Shown in pieces: positions 23,448-30,458 of a stretch of DNA of 31,855 nucleotides. The stretch comes from JAKAWW01 sp049966775. Its GTDB lineage: Archaea > Micrarchaeota > Micrarchaeia > Micrarchaeales > Micrarchaeaceae. A program made the position numbers and the translations under genes. Below the pieces are notes generated by a model. It saw only the letters and a program-made list of their open reading frames with translations. It made no database searches and was not told the origin of the DNA. The DNA lies in assembly GCA_049966775.1 (NCBI GenBank), contig JBMFTZ010000006.1:1-31855 (forward strand), given 5' to 3'. How positions within the stretch are numbered: the stretch's first letter is position 1; each line of letters opens with the position of its first letter.

Positions 23448-24563
23448 ATGTATATCAGGGATCCCATATACGGCAATGTTGAATTCGACGACACTGCGCT
23501 CAAGATTATAGAAGACAGCAACATGCAGAGGCTCCGCTACATACACCAGATAGGTTTTGCCTTCCTAGTTTACCCGGGAGCCACGCACACGCGCTTTGAG
23601 CATTCGATAGGCACGATGCAGGCAACAAGGGAGATGGAGAGCGCCATCTGGGACAGCAGCACTGAGGACTTCATCTATATGGGGCTTCTGCACGACATAG
23701 GCCACGGCCCGTTCTCCCACCAGTCAGAGCCACTGCTCCAGAAGTACCTAAAGACTGATCACGAAGGGATGGGAAGAAAGGTCATAACGCAGTCCAGCAT
23801 AAGGGACACAATCGCGGCTTCGAACGCGTCGCTAAAGCGCGTGCTAGGCTACTTCAACGGCAAAACAAACAACATTGTCAGTGCTGCGCTTGGCTCCGAT
23901 AGGGTGGACTACCTGCTGCGGGATTCGTACTACACTGGTGTGGCATATGGGGCAATAGACTTCCAGCGCATCAAGAGCAAGGTCACCATGTATAGGGGCA
24001 TGGTCGCCTTGCACAGCGAGGGGGTAAGCGCAGCCGAAGCACTGCTGGTGGCCAGGTATTTCATGTTTGAAAACGTGTACGGGCACCACACGCAGGTAAT
24101 AGCGGGCGCGATGTTTGCAAAGGCTGCTGAAAACGCTATACAGAGCGGCGACATGGATCCGCGCGAGTTTGCGCGCATGAACGACTATGAAGCCATGAGC
24201 GCGCTGGCGCGCATAGACGAATCGGCAGAATTAATAAAGCGCATACAGGAGAGGCACCTCTTCAAGCGCGTCTATGATGGTGAGATCAATGGCGAGACAC
24301 CGAAAAAAGATGAGATACGCGATGCGCTGGAGCTAAAGGGCATAAGCGAAAACGAATACGTCGCGCTGACATACGACTTCAAACCACCCAATGCCGGCAT
24401 ACCTGTGGTAAACAGAGACGGATCGCTCGCGGGCGATCTTAGCACCGTGTCTCCGCTTGTGAAGATGCTTACCAATACGCTGAGCAAAAAGAAAATGCTT
24501 ATAATAGCAACGGACAGAAAATACGTTGAAAGGGCGAAATCCGCAATAAACAGACTTATCTGA
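23448..24563 (+). CDS. HD-domain phosphohydrolase (dGTPase/SAMHD1-like, COG1078 type)
   Basis: This is a metal-dependent phosphohydrolase. The N-terminus MYIRDPIYGNVEF is typical of the family. Metal ligands are seen as RFEHSIGT (His52), LLHDIGHGPFSH (His82, Asp83, with His86 and His91 nearby) and LGSDRVDYLLRDS, which supplies the later Asp. The 371-residue length matches COG1078 rather than the larger SAMHD1 or bacterial dGTPase. Possible substrates include dNTPs, another nucleotide or a phosphorylated metabolite. The gene starts on the base after the upstream TGA, so it is translationally coupled to the P-loop synthetase-like gene and probably acts in the same pathway. A tRNA follows about 90 bp downstream. 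Confidence 0.87.
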   Translation: MYIRDPIYGNVEFDDTALKIIEDSNMQRLRYIHQIGFAFLVYPGATHTRFEHSIGTMQATREMESAIWDSSTEDFIYMGLLHDIGHGPFSHQSEPLLQKYLKTDHEGMGRKVITQSSIRDTIAASNASLKRVLGYFNGKTNNIVSAALGSDRVDYLLRDSYYTGVAYGAIDFQRIKSKVTMYRGMVALHSEGVSAAEALLVARYFMFENVYGHHTQVIAGAMFAKAAENAIQSGDMDPREFARMNDYEAMSALARIDESAELIKRIQERHLFKRVYDGEINGETPKKDEIRDALELKGISENEYVALTYDFKPPNAGIPVVNRDGSLAGDLSTVSPLVKMLTNTLSKKKMLIIATDRKYVERAKSAINRLI

Positions 24564-24618
24564 GCGCGGCGCCCTTACAATCTAGCCCTGTGGTGTGCGC
24601 AGGGTGGCATGACGCAAA

Positions 24619-24628
24619 CATATAAATT
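24619..24628 (+). promoter_or_regulatory. TATA box of tRNA-Lys
   Basis: CATATAAATT begins 36 nt before the first tRNA base, in the range expected for an archaeal tRNA promoter. Confidence 0.5.
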
Positions 24629-24654
24629 AGAGTATAGGAAATTATATTCGTTGT

Positions 24655-24743
24655 GGGCCCATAGCTCAGCATGGTAGAGCGGCTGGCTCTTAACCAGTAG
24701 GTCGGGGGTCCGAAATCTATTGACGGAATTCCCCCTGGGCCCG
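24655..24743 (+). tRNA. tRNA-Lys(CTT) with a 15-nt intron in the T-loop
   Basis: The acceptor GGGCCCA (24655-24661) pairs with TGGGCCC (24736-24742), and the discriminator is G. The D-arm is GCTC/GAGC. The anticodon arm is GCTGG-CTCTTAA-CCAGT with anticodon CTT at 24689-24691. The T-stem GGGGG (24704-24708) pairs with CCCCC (24731-24735), but 22 nt lie between them instead of 7. That insert folds as a bulge-helix-bulge: 4-bp helix TCCG/CGGA with 3-nt bulges AAA and ATT. Cutting within the bulges removes 24715-24729 and leaves a 7-nt T-loop, TCCGAAT. The intron is therefore at about position 59/60. The mature length is 74 nt. CCA is not encoded. Confidence 0.88.
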
Positions 24744-24797
24744 CAATACCGCTTTTAAGCAAATTGCAGCATTGCTGCAAGCGCGCATGATCGCACT

Positions 24798-25976
24798 TCA
24801 CGGCTGCATCCATTCTATCTCGTAGTATTCGTAATTGCTTCCCGGCAGCGATATGCGCCTTGCCTTGTAGTATGTGACAGCGGTTTCCCTGTCTGCTATG
24901 GCTATAATGAGCTCGAGCTTGCGCTCCTTTGCCGCGCTTATTATGGCAGAAAGCTCGGCCCCACCTATGTATTCATCTTCGCCCAGCGAGAGCATTCCGA
25001 ACCTGGGCTTGTCATTGCCGGGAACTTCAATCCCGCCCCCTTTCCTGTGGTAGAGCACGAAGTCTATGCCTATGCGCTTCTGCCTGCTCCTTCCTGGTAT
25101 GGCTAGTATGAATGTCTTTCTTACCGAATGCGCAACGCGTATGACCCTTGCCCATTCTGATATGAGCAGCTTGGCGTCGCGCGGGAAGACGTGCACAACG
25201 TGCCTTGAATGCATCCAGTTTGAATCGTCCTTGACGGGCCTGGCGCCGGGAAAGTATATCCTGAAATGGGTGCCGAACTTGAACCCCGTCTTTACCACAT
25301 AGCCCGCTTTTCTCCAGTCCTTGTACACCGCATAGAGCTTTGAAAAATCTGACCTGCGCGCTTCCGCTATCTTCTCAATCTGGCTCTTGGAGAAGTTGCT
25401 CACGCTCAGCACGCCTTCTTCGATGAGGAAAAGCGTCTCGAATATGTCAAGCTTGTTAAGCGTGCCACGCTCGCTGAGCTTGTATGTGCCGTACTGCCCG
25501 AACCAGTGGTCCATATATATGCTCTTTCCGTCTTCGCCACTGTCTATTATTGTGGTCATGTCCGCTGGGAAAAAGACGCCGCTCAGCAAATACCTCTTAA
25601 GCTTGAGTTTGGAAACAGGGTACTTCTTTATGGGGGTCTCGCCGGCCTGAGCCTCCATATTCTCGTCGAGCCTTGCGACGAGCCCGCGGTCACGCCAGTC
25701 CTTGTAAGTGAAATACCGAGCCATGAACTTTTTTCTGCCACTGAAATTAACCGCAACCGTGTTGAATGAGAGCTCGTTACCATCGCTTTTGCACACCGCG
25801 TTTCTCACATCAAGCAGGTAGAGCGCCTCCTCCGGGGCTAGCTCCAGCGCTCCCCCGGCGATATTGCCGTAATAGCCGCCTCGCAGTATGTCTATCGTGG
25901 ATTGATCGTCCACAATAAACTTCTTCTGCTTCGCGTTAAACTTTATTTCCAGCAAGCCGCACACCCGCACACTCAT
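24798..25976 (-). CDS. endA: tRNA-splicing endonuclease, three-unit single-chain type
   Basis: It cuts tRNA introns at bulge-helix-bulge motifs. The 392-residue chain holds two related N-terminal-type modules (KKFMARYFTYKDWRDRGLV at 82-100 and SDFSKLYAVYKDWRKAGYVV at 209-228). One catalytic domain has the triad Tyr241 (FRIYFPG), His256 (HSRHVVHV) and Lys287 (VRKTFILAI). A C-terminal structural half, FVLYHRKGGGIEVPG, follows. This layout (N-unit, catalytic unit, structural C-unit) is the epsilon-2 form described from ARMAN-2, reported to accept unusual intron positions. The ATG overlaps the dphB stop as ATGA. TTG 25955, with GGTG 6 nt upstream, is a credible shorter start. Confidence 0.9.
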   Translation of the reverse strand: MSVRVCGLLEIKFNAKQKKFIVDDQSTIDILRGGYYGNIAGGALELAPEEALYLLDVRNAVCKSDGNELSFNTVAVNFSGRKKFMARYFTYKDWRDRGLVARLDENMEAQAGETPIKKYPVSKLKLKRYLLSGVFFPADMTTIIDSGEDGKSIYMDHWFGQYGTYKLSERGTLNKLDIFETLFLIEEGVLSVSNFSKSQIEKIAEARRSDFSKLYAVYKDWRKAGYVVKTGFKFGTHFRIYFPGARPVKDDSNWMHSRHVVHVFPRDAKLLISEWARVIRVAHSVRKTFILAIPGRSRQKRIGIDFVLYHRKGGGIEVPGNDKPRFGMLSLGEDEYIGGAELSAIISAAKERKLELIIAIADRETAVTYYKARRISLPGSNYEYYEIEWMQP

Positions 25977-26740
25977 ATTTCGCTGACATGCAGCGCAGCC
26001 ATAGATTCGCGCTCGATGCTTTCTAGCTTTGCAGGCACTATTAGCACTGCAGGACCGGTGCCGAAGCTTTGCGCTTTCATCGAACTTATTTTGCCGTAGA
26101 GCTTCTGCTCGGCCGCCATGCCAATGCTTGCCATAGCAATAACCTTTGTATCGCCATTTATTAAACCCTTGCCGTGGCTCTTCTCGGCCTCTTCCAGTAT
26201 GCGCAGCGCCTCGCCTACAGGCATAGACGAGTTGCTTTCGCTGCTATAATCGAGCAGCAGCAGCGAGTGCTTGTTGGTGCCGTAATTGCCGTATATGGTG
26301 TCGTAAAACGCCACTGGTTTGTAGTGCTCGCGCCACATGGGCACAGTGCAGACCGCTCCAAACCTGTAGAAATCAAGCCCGCTTTCACCTATTGCCGCTG
26401 TGACGATTGATGGCGCGTGTATGACTTCCATTTCCACCCCGAGCTTCTCGGCCTCTATCGCAAGTATCTTGTGAGTGGTCGCGATAAGTGGATCGCCGCC
26501 CACAGCTATTACCACATCAGAAACTTTGGCCTCGTTGACCAGCCTGCCCGCATTTTCCTCCATGTCAGATCTGGAAAGCCTGGAGACGCTCTTACCCGCA
26601 ATGCGTTCTATGAATGCGAGCCGATTGCTGTCGATAAACGAGGTGTAAGCATCTATGTAAAGCTTGCCCCTTTTCAGCGCGCTTGCGGCGCGCATCGATA
26701 TATCATCGTTTGCTAGGCCAACGCCCACCAAAAACAGCAC
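25973..26740 (-). CDS. dphB: Diphthine synthase (Dph5)
   Basis: It is an AdoMet-dependent methyltransferase that methylates the precursor of diphthamide on elongation factor 2. Family motifs: LFLVGVGLANDDISM at the N-terminus, YIDAYTSF (near residue 30), VGGDPLIATTH (about 82-92), HAPSIVTAAIGESGLDFYRFG and PAVLIVPAKL at the end. Length is 255 residues, normal for DphB. I use GTG 26740, which has GGTG with a 6-nt spacer and yields the standard VLFLVGVGL start; the longer frame reaching 26791 would run into radA. It lies 11 bp downstream of radA and overlaps endA by 4 bp. Confidence 0.93.
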   Translation of the reverse strand: MLFLVGVGLANDDISMRAASALKRGKLYIDAYTSFIDSNRLAFIERIAGKSVSRLSRSDMEENAGRLVNEAKVSDVVIAVGGDPLIATTHKILAIEAEKLGVEMEVIHAPSIVTAAIGESGLDFYRFGAVCTVPMWREHYKPVAFYDTIYGNYGTNKHSLLLLDYSSESNSSMPVGEALRILEEAEKSHGKGLINGDTKVIAMASIGMAAEQKLYGKISSMKAQSFGTGPAVLIVPAKLESIERESMAALHVSEI

Positions 26741-26751
26741 TTGATGCACCG

Positions 26752-27702
26752 TCAGTCTTTTATGCCCAACGGGGTTATTTTTATCACGCATTCGCCCTCA
26801 GGCATGTTTGGCGAATCGACAAGCCTCACGATGCGCTTATCCTCCTTGCTCTTGCGGAGGTAAAGCCTTGTTGTGGCTGCATGGGCAAGGATATTCCCAC
26901 CTATTGGCGTGGTCGGATCACCGAACAGTATGCCTGGGTTATCCATCACTTGGTTTGTAACAAAAACGGCAATGTTAAACTTGTCCGCAAGCTGCTGCAG
27001 CCTGTGAACATGCTGATTGAGCTTCTGCTGCCGTTCGCCCAAGGCGCCCCTGCCCACGAATTCAGACCTGAATAAGGAAGTGAGCGAATCCACTATTATG
27101 AGCTTTATGCCCTTTTCCGCTATCAGCTTGTCTGCCCTCTGTATTGTGAATATTTGGTCATCGGTTGTTATGGCACGCACCACAAAGATGTTTTCCAGCG
27201 CTTTTTTGGGATCTATGCCAGCTTCTTTTGCCATCGCTTCTATACGCTCCGGTCTGAAAGTGCCCTCTGTATCCACAAAAAGCACGGCGCCATCTAGACC
27301 TCCTTTTTCCCTGGGAAGCTGCACGTTAACCGCAAGCTGGAAGGCAAGCTGCGATTTGCCGCTCGCAAATCTGCCGTATACTTCTGTAATCGCGTTGGTT
27401 TCAACGCCTCCGCCGATGAGCTCGTCGAGATCCTTAGATCCAGTGGATATCTTGCCCAGCTCTTTCCTGCGCTCTGAAACGCTCTCCGCAGTTTCAAAGT
27501 TTATCGTGGTTGATTCTAAAGCAGCCTGTATTGCTTTCTTTGCTGCATCAACGCTCATGCCAGACATGTCGCTGAGCTCGTGAGGCGAAAGGGTGGCGAT
27601 CTTTTCAAGCGTATCTATCCCGATGCCCTTTAGCTTTTCTGCTGTGGCTTCACCTATTCCGGGCAGGTCTTCTATGCCCTGTATGCCCTTTTCCTTGGCC
27701 GT
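26752..27702 (-). CDS. radA: DNA recombinase RadA, apparently with a non-AUG (ACG) start
   Basis: This is the archaeal RecA/Rad51 recombinase for homologous repair. With the start at ACG 27702 it has 316 residues. The N-terminal helix-hairpin-helix domain (GIEDLPGIGEATAEKLKGIG at 9-28, LSPHELSDMSG) is followed by STGSKDLDELIGGG, Walker A GRFASGKSQ (110-118), FVDTEGTFRPERI, Walker B LIIVDSLTSLF, and loop 2. No ATG, GTG or TTG exists in frame between the TGA at 27705-27703 and ATG 27567, which would delete the whole N-terminal domain. ACG 27702 sits 5 nt after GGTG, as in dtdA. Otherwise a 1-nt frameshift after TTG 27706 would be needed. It heads the radA-dphB-endA cluster. Confidence 0.88.
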   Translation of the reverse strand, partial: TAKEKGIQGIEDLPGIGEATAEKLKGIGIDTLEKIATLSPHELSDMSGMSVDAAKKAIQAALESTTINFETAESVSERRKELGKISTGSKDLDELIGGGVETNAITEVYGRFASGKSQLAFQLAVNVQLPREKGGLDGAVLFVDTEGTFRPERIEAMAKEAGIDPKKALENIFVVRAITTDDQIFTIQRADKLIAEKGIKLIIVDSLTSLFRSEFVGRGALGERQQKLNQHVHRLQQLADKFNIAVFVTNQVMDNPGILFGDPTTPIGGNILAHAATTRLYLRKSKEDKRIVRLVDSPNMPEGECVIKITPLGIKD

Positions 27703-27752
27703 TCAAACACCCACATCACAGTAAGCGCAAAGCACACACTACTCGCACAAGA

Positions 27753-27766
27753 GCGCATATGTGCGC
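27753..27766. repeat. Inverted repeat between the radA TATA box and transcript start
   Basis: GCGCA-TATG-TGCGC, 5-bp arms with a 4-nt centre. It lies just downstream of the radA TATA box at 27771-27783, where a bound protein could block initiation. Short enough that chance is possible. Confidence 0.35.
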
Positions 27767-27770
27767 CGCA

Positions 27771-27783
27771 TTATATATAAAAA
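27771..27783 (-). promoter_or_regulatory. TATA box of radA-dphB-endA
   Basis: On the minus strand TTTTTATATATAA. A start site about 25 nt downstream gives a leader of about 45 nt to the ACG at 27702, containing the ribosome site GTGGGTG. Confidence 0.55.
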
Positions 27784-27849
27784 TCAATGCTTAAATATGT
27801 ATCAGTGGCGCCATTACGCAGTTGGTGCGGTGATTGCAGGGCGCTGCAT

Positions 27850-27862
27850 TCATATTTATATA
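27850..27862 (+). promoter_or_regulatory. TATA-like element with no protein gene behind it
   Basis: CATATTTATATAT on the plus strand. The next plus-strand protein gene starts 265 nt away, too far for a normal archaeal leader, so it may drive a non-coding RNA. AT-rich sequence by chance is the alternative. Confidence 0.3.
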
Positions 27863-27990
27863 TGTTGCAGTGGCATATTATTAGCGATTATAGGACTGCT
27901 GTGCTACATCAATGGCGTGCTGGTTGCAGAGGGCGTATAGATGCGCCGATAATAGGCAGTGCGTTGAAAGCATTGATACGAAGGATAAGT

Positions 27991-28012
27991 GCCAGCGCGA
28001 AACCGCGCTGGC
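27991..28012 (+). ncRNA. Perfect hairpin, candidate part of a non-coding RNA
   Basis: GCCAGCGCG, loop AAAC, CGCGCTGGC: nine consecutive pairs, eight of them G-C. Downstream GTTCT (28023-28027) can pair with AGAAC (28048-28052). No T-run follows directly, so a simple terminator is less likely. I could not match it to RNase P, SRP, C/D-box or H/ACA RNA. Confidence 0.3.
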
Positions 28013-28126
28013 AAGGCGACCAGTTCTTCACGACCTTCCTACAGTAGAGAACCCGTACTTTAATCTAACAGTATAGATTTAAAAACCTTTCTCAATAGCG
28101 GAATATTTCATAGAAATGGAATTATT

Positions 28127-28822
28127 ATGACGTTTTTGACGTTAGACAAGTGGGGAATTGCGGGCGGCGCGCTGCTTGCTATAGTGCTGTTTGTGTTTGG
28201 CCTGCAGTTTGGACTGCTCTTTGTAATCGCAATGGTATTGTTCCTGCTGCTCTCAGCGCTTGCAACGCGCACCGGAATGAGGCGCAAGATGGAGCTCAAG
28301 CTCTATGAAAAAAGCCGGGGAATAAAAAACGTTGTGGCAAACGGCCTCGCTCCACTCATAATGGCTTTTGTTTTTTACATAGCGGCTTGGCGCGGCATGG
28401 AGCTTTTTGAGCTGCTTAGCGTGGTGGGCTTCATGGGCAGCGTTGCGGCGATAACATCCGACAAATTTGCAAGCGAGATAGGCGTGCTTGGCCCAGGGCC
28501 GCGCATGCTGCTAACGCTGAAGAGAACAAAAAGGGGCACTTCCGGGGGAGTGAGCCTGCTTGGCCTCGGGGCGAGTGCTGCAGCCGCCACAATAGTGGCG
28601 CTGCTCGTACTGCCGTATATGGGCGCGCTCGCCTCAGTGGATAGCGGCATCGAAGGCCTTGCCGTTGTAATAAGCATTGCCATAGGCGGGTTTCTGGGCA
28701 ATATTATAGACTCTATCCTTGGCTACTATGAAGAAAAAGGGATAGGAAACAAGTTTTCCACTAATTTCATATGCAGCATGAGTGGCGCCGTGCTGGCAAT
28801 GCTCATCTACTTGGCGCTCTGA
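28127..28822 (+). CDS. DUF92 (TMEM19-family) integral membrane protein
   Basis: This is a membrane protein with about six hydrophobic segments (roughly residues 11-30, 32-47, 72-88, 96-112, 146-164 and 173-192) and a last one at the C-terminus. Motifs match DUF92/TMEM19: RGIKNVVANGLAP (64-76), AAITSDKFASEIGVLGP with conserved Asp and Glu, and KRGTSGGVSLLGLGAS. The last is the family's GTsGGVSLLGT. Related proteins include phytyl-phosphate cytidylyltransferase, so a role in isoprenoid or lipid phosphate metabolism is possible, but the function here is unknown. Length is 231 residues. The ribosome site is weak. It stands alone, convergent with the PAC2 gene. Confidence 0.82.
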   Translation: MTFLTLDKWGIAGGALLAIVLFVFGLQFGLLFVIAMVLFLLLSALATRTGMRRKMELKLYEKSRGIKNVVANGLAPLIMAFVFYIAAWRGMELFELLSVVGFMGSVAAITSDKFASEIGVLGPGPRMLLTLKRTKRGTSGGVSLLGLGASAAAATIVALLVLPYMGALASVDSGIEGLAVVISIAIGGFLGNIIDSILGYYEEKGIGNKFSTNFICSMSGAVLAMLIYLAL

Positions 28823-28890
28823 CATACCACAGCATGCAAGCAACCACGCATTACTGCGCAGGCCGCAGAATAGTAGAGCGCGCGGCAACG

Positions 28891-29649
28891 CTATCTTATG
28901 TAAGTGGGCTTTTGACCTTCCTTCGATTCCGGAAACATTGTGCTCTGCTCTAGCTCCTTAAGCATCTTCGCTGTGCTCTCTATCATCTTGTCCAAGTTGT
29001 CGGTGTTGATCTTCAGGCCAAGCTTCTTGGAAAGCACAAGAAGCACAGCCTTTGCTGCGGCCGGATCGACGTCAAGCAGCCCCGTTTCCCCCATGAGGCA
29101 CACCCCGTCAAGCTTGCTCATCTTGGCAAAGGCAATTAGAAGCCCGGCAGAGCCCCATATGGCTCCCTTTGTCTTGCCAAACTGCACATCGCCGCCTTCA
29201 AACCGCTTTATAACTTCTTTTGAAGTGGCATTGGCAAAAACTGCTGGCTTGCTTATCAGCATGTCTGATTCGGAATAACCACCCACAGTATAGACAAACA
29301 CGCCGCCCAGCACCTCCTTGAAGAACCTGATGATCTTTGCATTTACCTCGTACTGCCCTTCTGGCGTTACCGCCTGGGCATCCCCTGTAAGAAGCACGAT
29401 GTCGCTGGCTCCTTTTTGCTTTATGTAATAGAAGCTGTTGCTCACGAGCTTTATGCCGCCATCGCCGCGCATCATCACCTGGTGCGGGAAGTGGGGCGAA
29501 TATAGTGTGGCAAAATGCACAGCCTTGAACTCCTTGCGCAGGTGCTCCACCACGAGCTTGCCCACGCTGCCTATGCCAGGCAGGCCCACGATCATTATAG
29601 GCTTCTTGAGCGCCGTGCCCTTCTTCATTTTTATTACGGTCTTATCCAT
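28891..29649 (-). CDS. PAC2-family proteasome assembly chaperone homologue
   Basis: It resembles archaeal PbaB-type proteins related to the eukaryotic proteasome chaperone PAC2. The key motif is IMIVGLPGIGSVGKLVVEHLRKEF (18-41). SPHFPHQV, LLTGDAQAVTPEGQYEV and VYTVGGYS follow, then GAIWGSAGLLIAFAKM and MGETGLLDVDPAAAKAVL. Length is 252 residues. In archaea this gene commonly closes the L44e-S27e-aIF2alpha-Nop10 operon, and here it follows aIF2alpha by 6 bp, supporting orthology. A proteasome role is inferred from the family; some homologues bind other partners. The start is ATG 29649 with GTGAT 5 nt upstream. Confidence 0.88.
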   Translation of the reverse strand: MDKTVIKMKKGTALKKPIMIVGLPGIGSVGKLVVEHLRKEFKAVHFATLYSPHFPHQVMMRGDGGIKLVSNSFYYIKQKGASDIVLLTGDAQAVTPEGQYEVNAKIIRFFKEVLGGVFVYTVGGYSESDMLISKPAVFANATSKEVIKRFEGGDVQFGKTKGAIWGSAGLLIAFAKMSKLDGVCLMGETGLLDVDPAAAKAVLLVLSKKLGLKINTDNLDKMIESTAKMLKELEQSTMFPESKEGQKPTYIR

Positions 29650-29655
29650 ATGCGA

Positions 29656-30456
29656 TCACGCGTCAAATATGCTTTCCTTTTCCTTCTTGAGCTTTTCCTT
29701 CTCAAGCTCGACAGAGCCGTCGGGCAGGGCGCTGCGCAGCGCCGCTTCCGCCTTCTTGATCTTGCTTTCCGCGTCGCCGTAATCGCTGCCCGAAGCAAGA
29801 ATCCTGTATTTCGGCGCGCTTATATACTTTATGTCGACGCCCAGCTTGCCCGCTTTGGTAAGCGCGTCCCTCAGCTCGGTGGCACCCGACATTGCGTTAA
29901 GCGTGTATATCGTGGCGATGTATGACACCTCGTATTTCTTGTTTTTCTGTATGTGCTCGAGCTGCTCCAAGAAAGCGTCCTTGACCTTTTTTGGCAGCTT
30001 CGAGGTCTTGAATTCTGCTGTATCTGAGAGCGCGTTTTCGGCAAAATTCACGTAGCTCTGGAACTCGCTTAGCAACACGTCTGTTATGTGCGCCTTGTCT
30101 CCTTCAAGGTGCAGCGACTTGAGCACTTGGTTCAGCATAGCGGCAAGGCGCTTCTCTAGATTGTACTGCTTTATCTTCTCCTTCGCTTTTCCCTGTGGCA
30201 CCTTTTTTATCGATATGTCGATGGTGTTGCGCTCCCTGTCATAGTAGATCACACTGCAAACTACGACCTGGCCTTCGTGTATGAACTCACGAATGTTCTT
30301 TATCCAACCGGAAGATATCTCCTTTATAGGCAGGAAGACCTCGAGGTTGTTGTACTCTGGTAACGTGCAGTACGCGCCAAATGGCATTACCTTTGCTATC
30401 TGGGCTATTACAAATTCGCCTACCCTTGGCATTCTTACAGGTGAGCTGCTTTGCAT
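29656..30456 (-). CDS. aif2a: Translation initiation factor aIF2 subunit alpha
   Basis: This is a subunit of the heterotrimer that brings initiator tRNA-Met to the small ribosomal subunit. An S1 RNA-binding domain fills residues ~10-85 (VGEFVIAQIAKVMPFGAYCTLPEY, LEVFLPIKEISSGWIKNIREFI, RNTIDISIKKV). A helical middle domain follows, then the C-terminal alpha/beta domain with KYEVSYIATIYTLNAM and KYRILASGSDYGDAESKIKKAE, both typical. Length is 266 residues. I use ATG 30456; GTG 30462, overlapping the L44e stop as GTGA, would add two residues. An initiator tRNA gene lies about 1 kb upstream on the same strand. Confidence 0.94.
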   Translation of the reverse strand: MQSSSPVRMPRVGEFVIAQIAKVMPFGAYCTLPEYNNLEVFLPIKEISSGWIKNIREFIHEGQVVVCSVIYYDRERNTIDISIKKVPQGKAKEKIKQYNLEKRLAAMLNQVLKSLHLEGDKAHITDVLLSEFQSYVNFAENALSDTAEFKTSKLPKKVKDAFLEQLEHIQKNKKYEVSYIATIYTLNAMSGATELRDALTKAGKLGVDIKYISAPKYRILASGSDYGDAESKIKKAEAALRSALPDGSVELEKEKLKKEKESIFDA

Positions 30457-30458
30457 TA

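Larger units (their letters stand above)
27703..28126. other. 424-bp stretch without a recognised gene
   Basis: Between the divergent radA and DUF92 genes. It holds the radA promoter, a second strong plus-strand TATA-like element at 27850-27862 (CATATTTATATATG), a short hairpin TGCAG-GGCG-CTGCA (27835-27848), a perfect 9-bp hairpin at 27991-28012, and an A/T-rich element at 28075-28087 that may serve DUF92. An 86-codon frame at 27787-28047 has no recognisable protein features and I do not call it. A structured RNA of roughly 170-200 nt starting near 27880 is possible. Confidence 0.5.

Noticed and set aside
24704..24735. tRNA-Lys as a pseudogene with a disrupted T-arm
   Set aside because: The insert forms a proper bulge-helix-bulge and its removal restores a 7-nt loop and fully paired stems, so an intron is the better explanation.
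27806..27848. tRNA-like D-arm (CGCAGTTGGTGCG)
   Set aside because: No acceptor, anticodon or T-arm could be assembled around it, even allowing introns.
27787..28047. 86-codon open frame in the gap before DUF92
   Set aside because: No ribosome site, no family resemblance, and its composition reads like chance translation of structured GC-rich DNA.
27981..28060. Possible RNase P RNA (fragments resembling CACGACC and ACAGNAGAGAACCC)
   Set aside because: No match to the universal GAGGAAAGTCC-like CR-I segment and no P4 pairing partner; the resemblance is local only.
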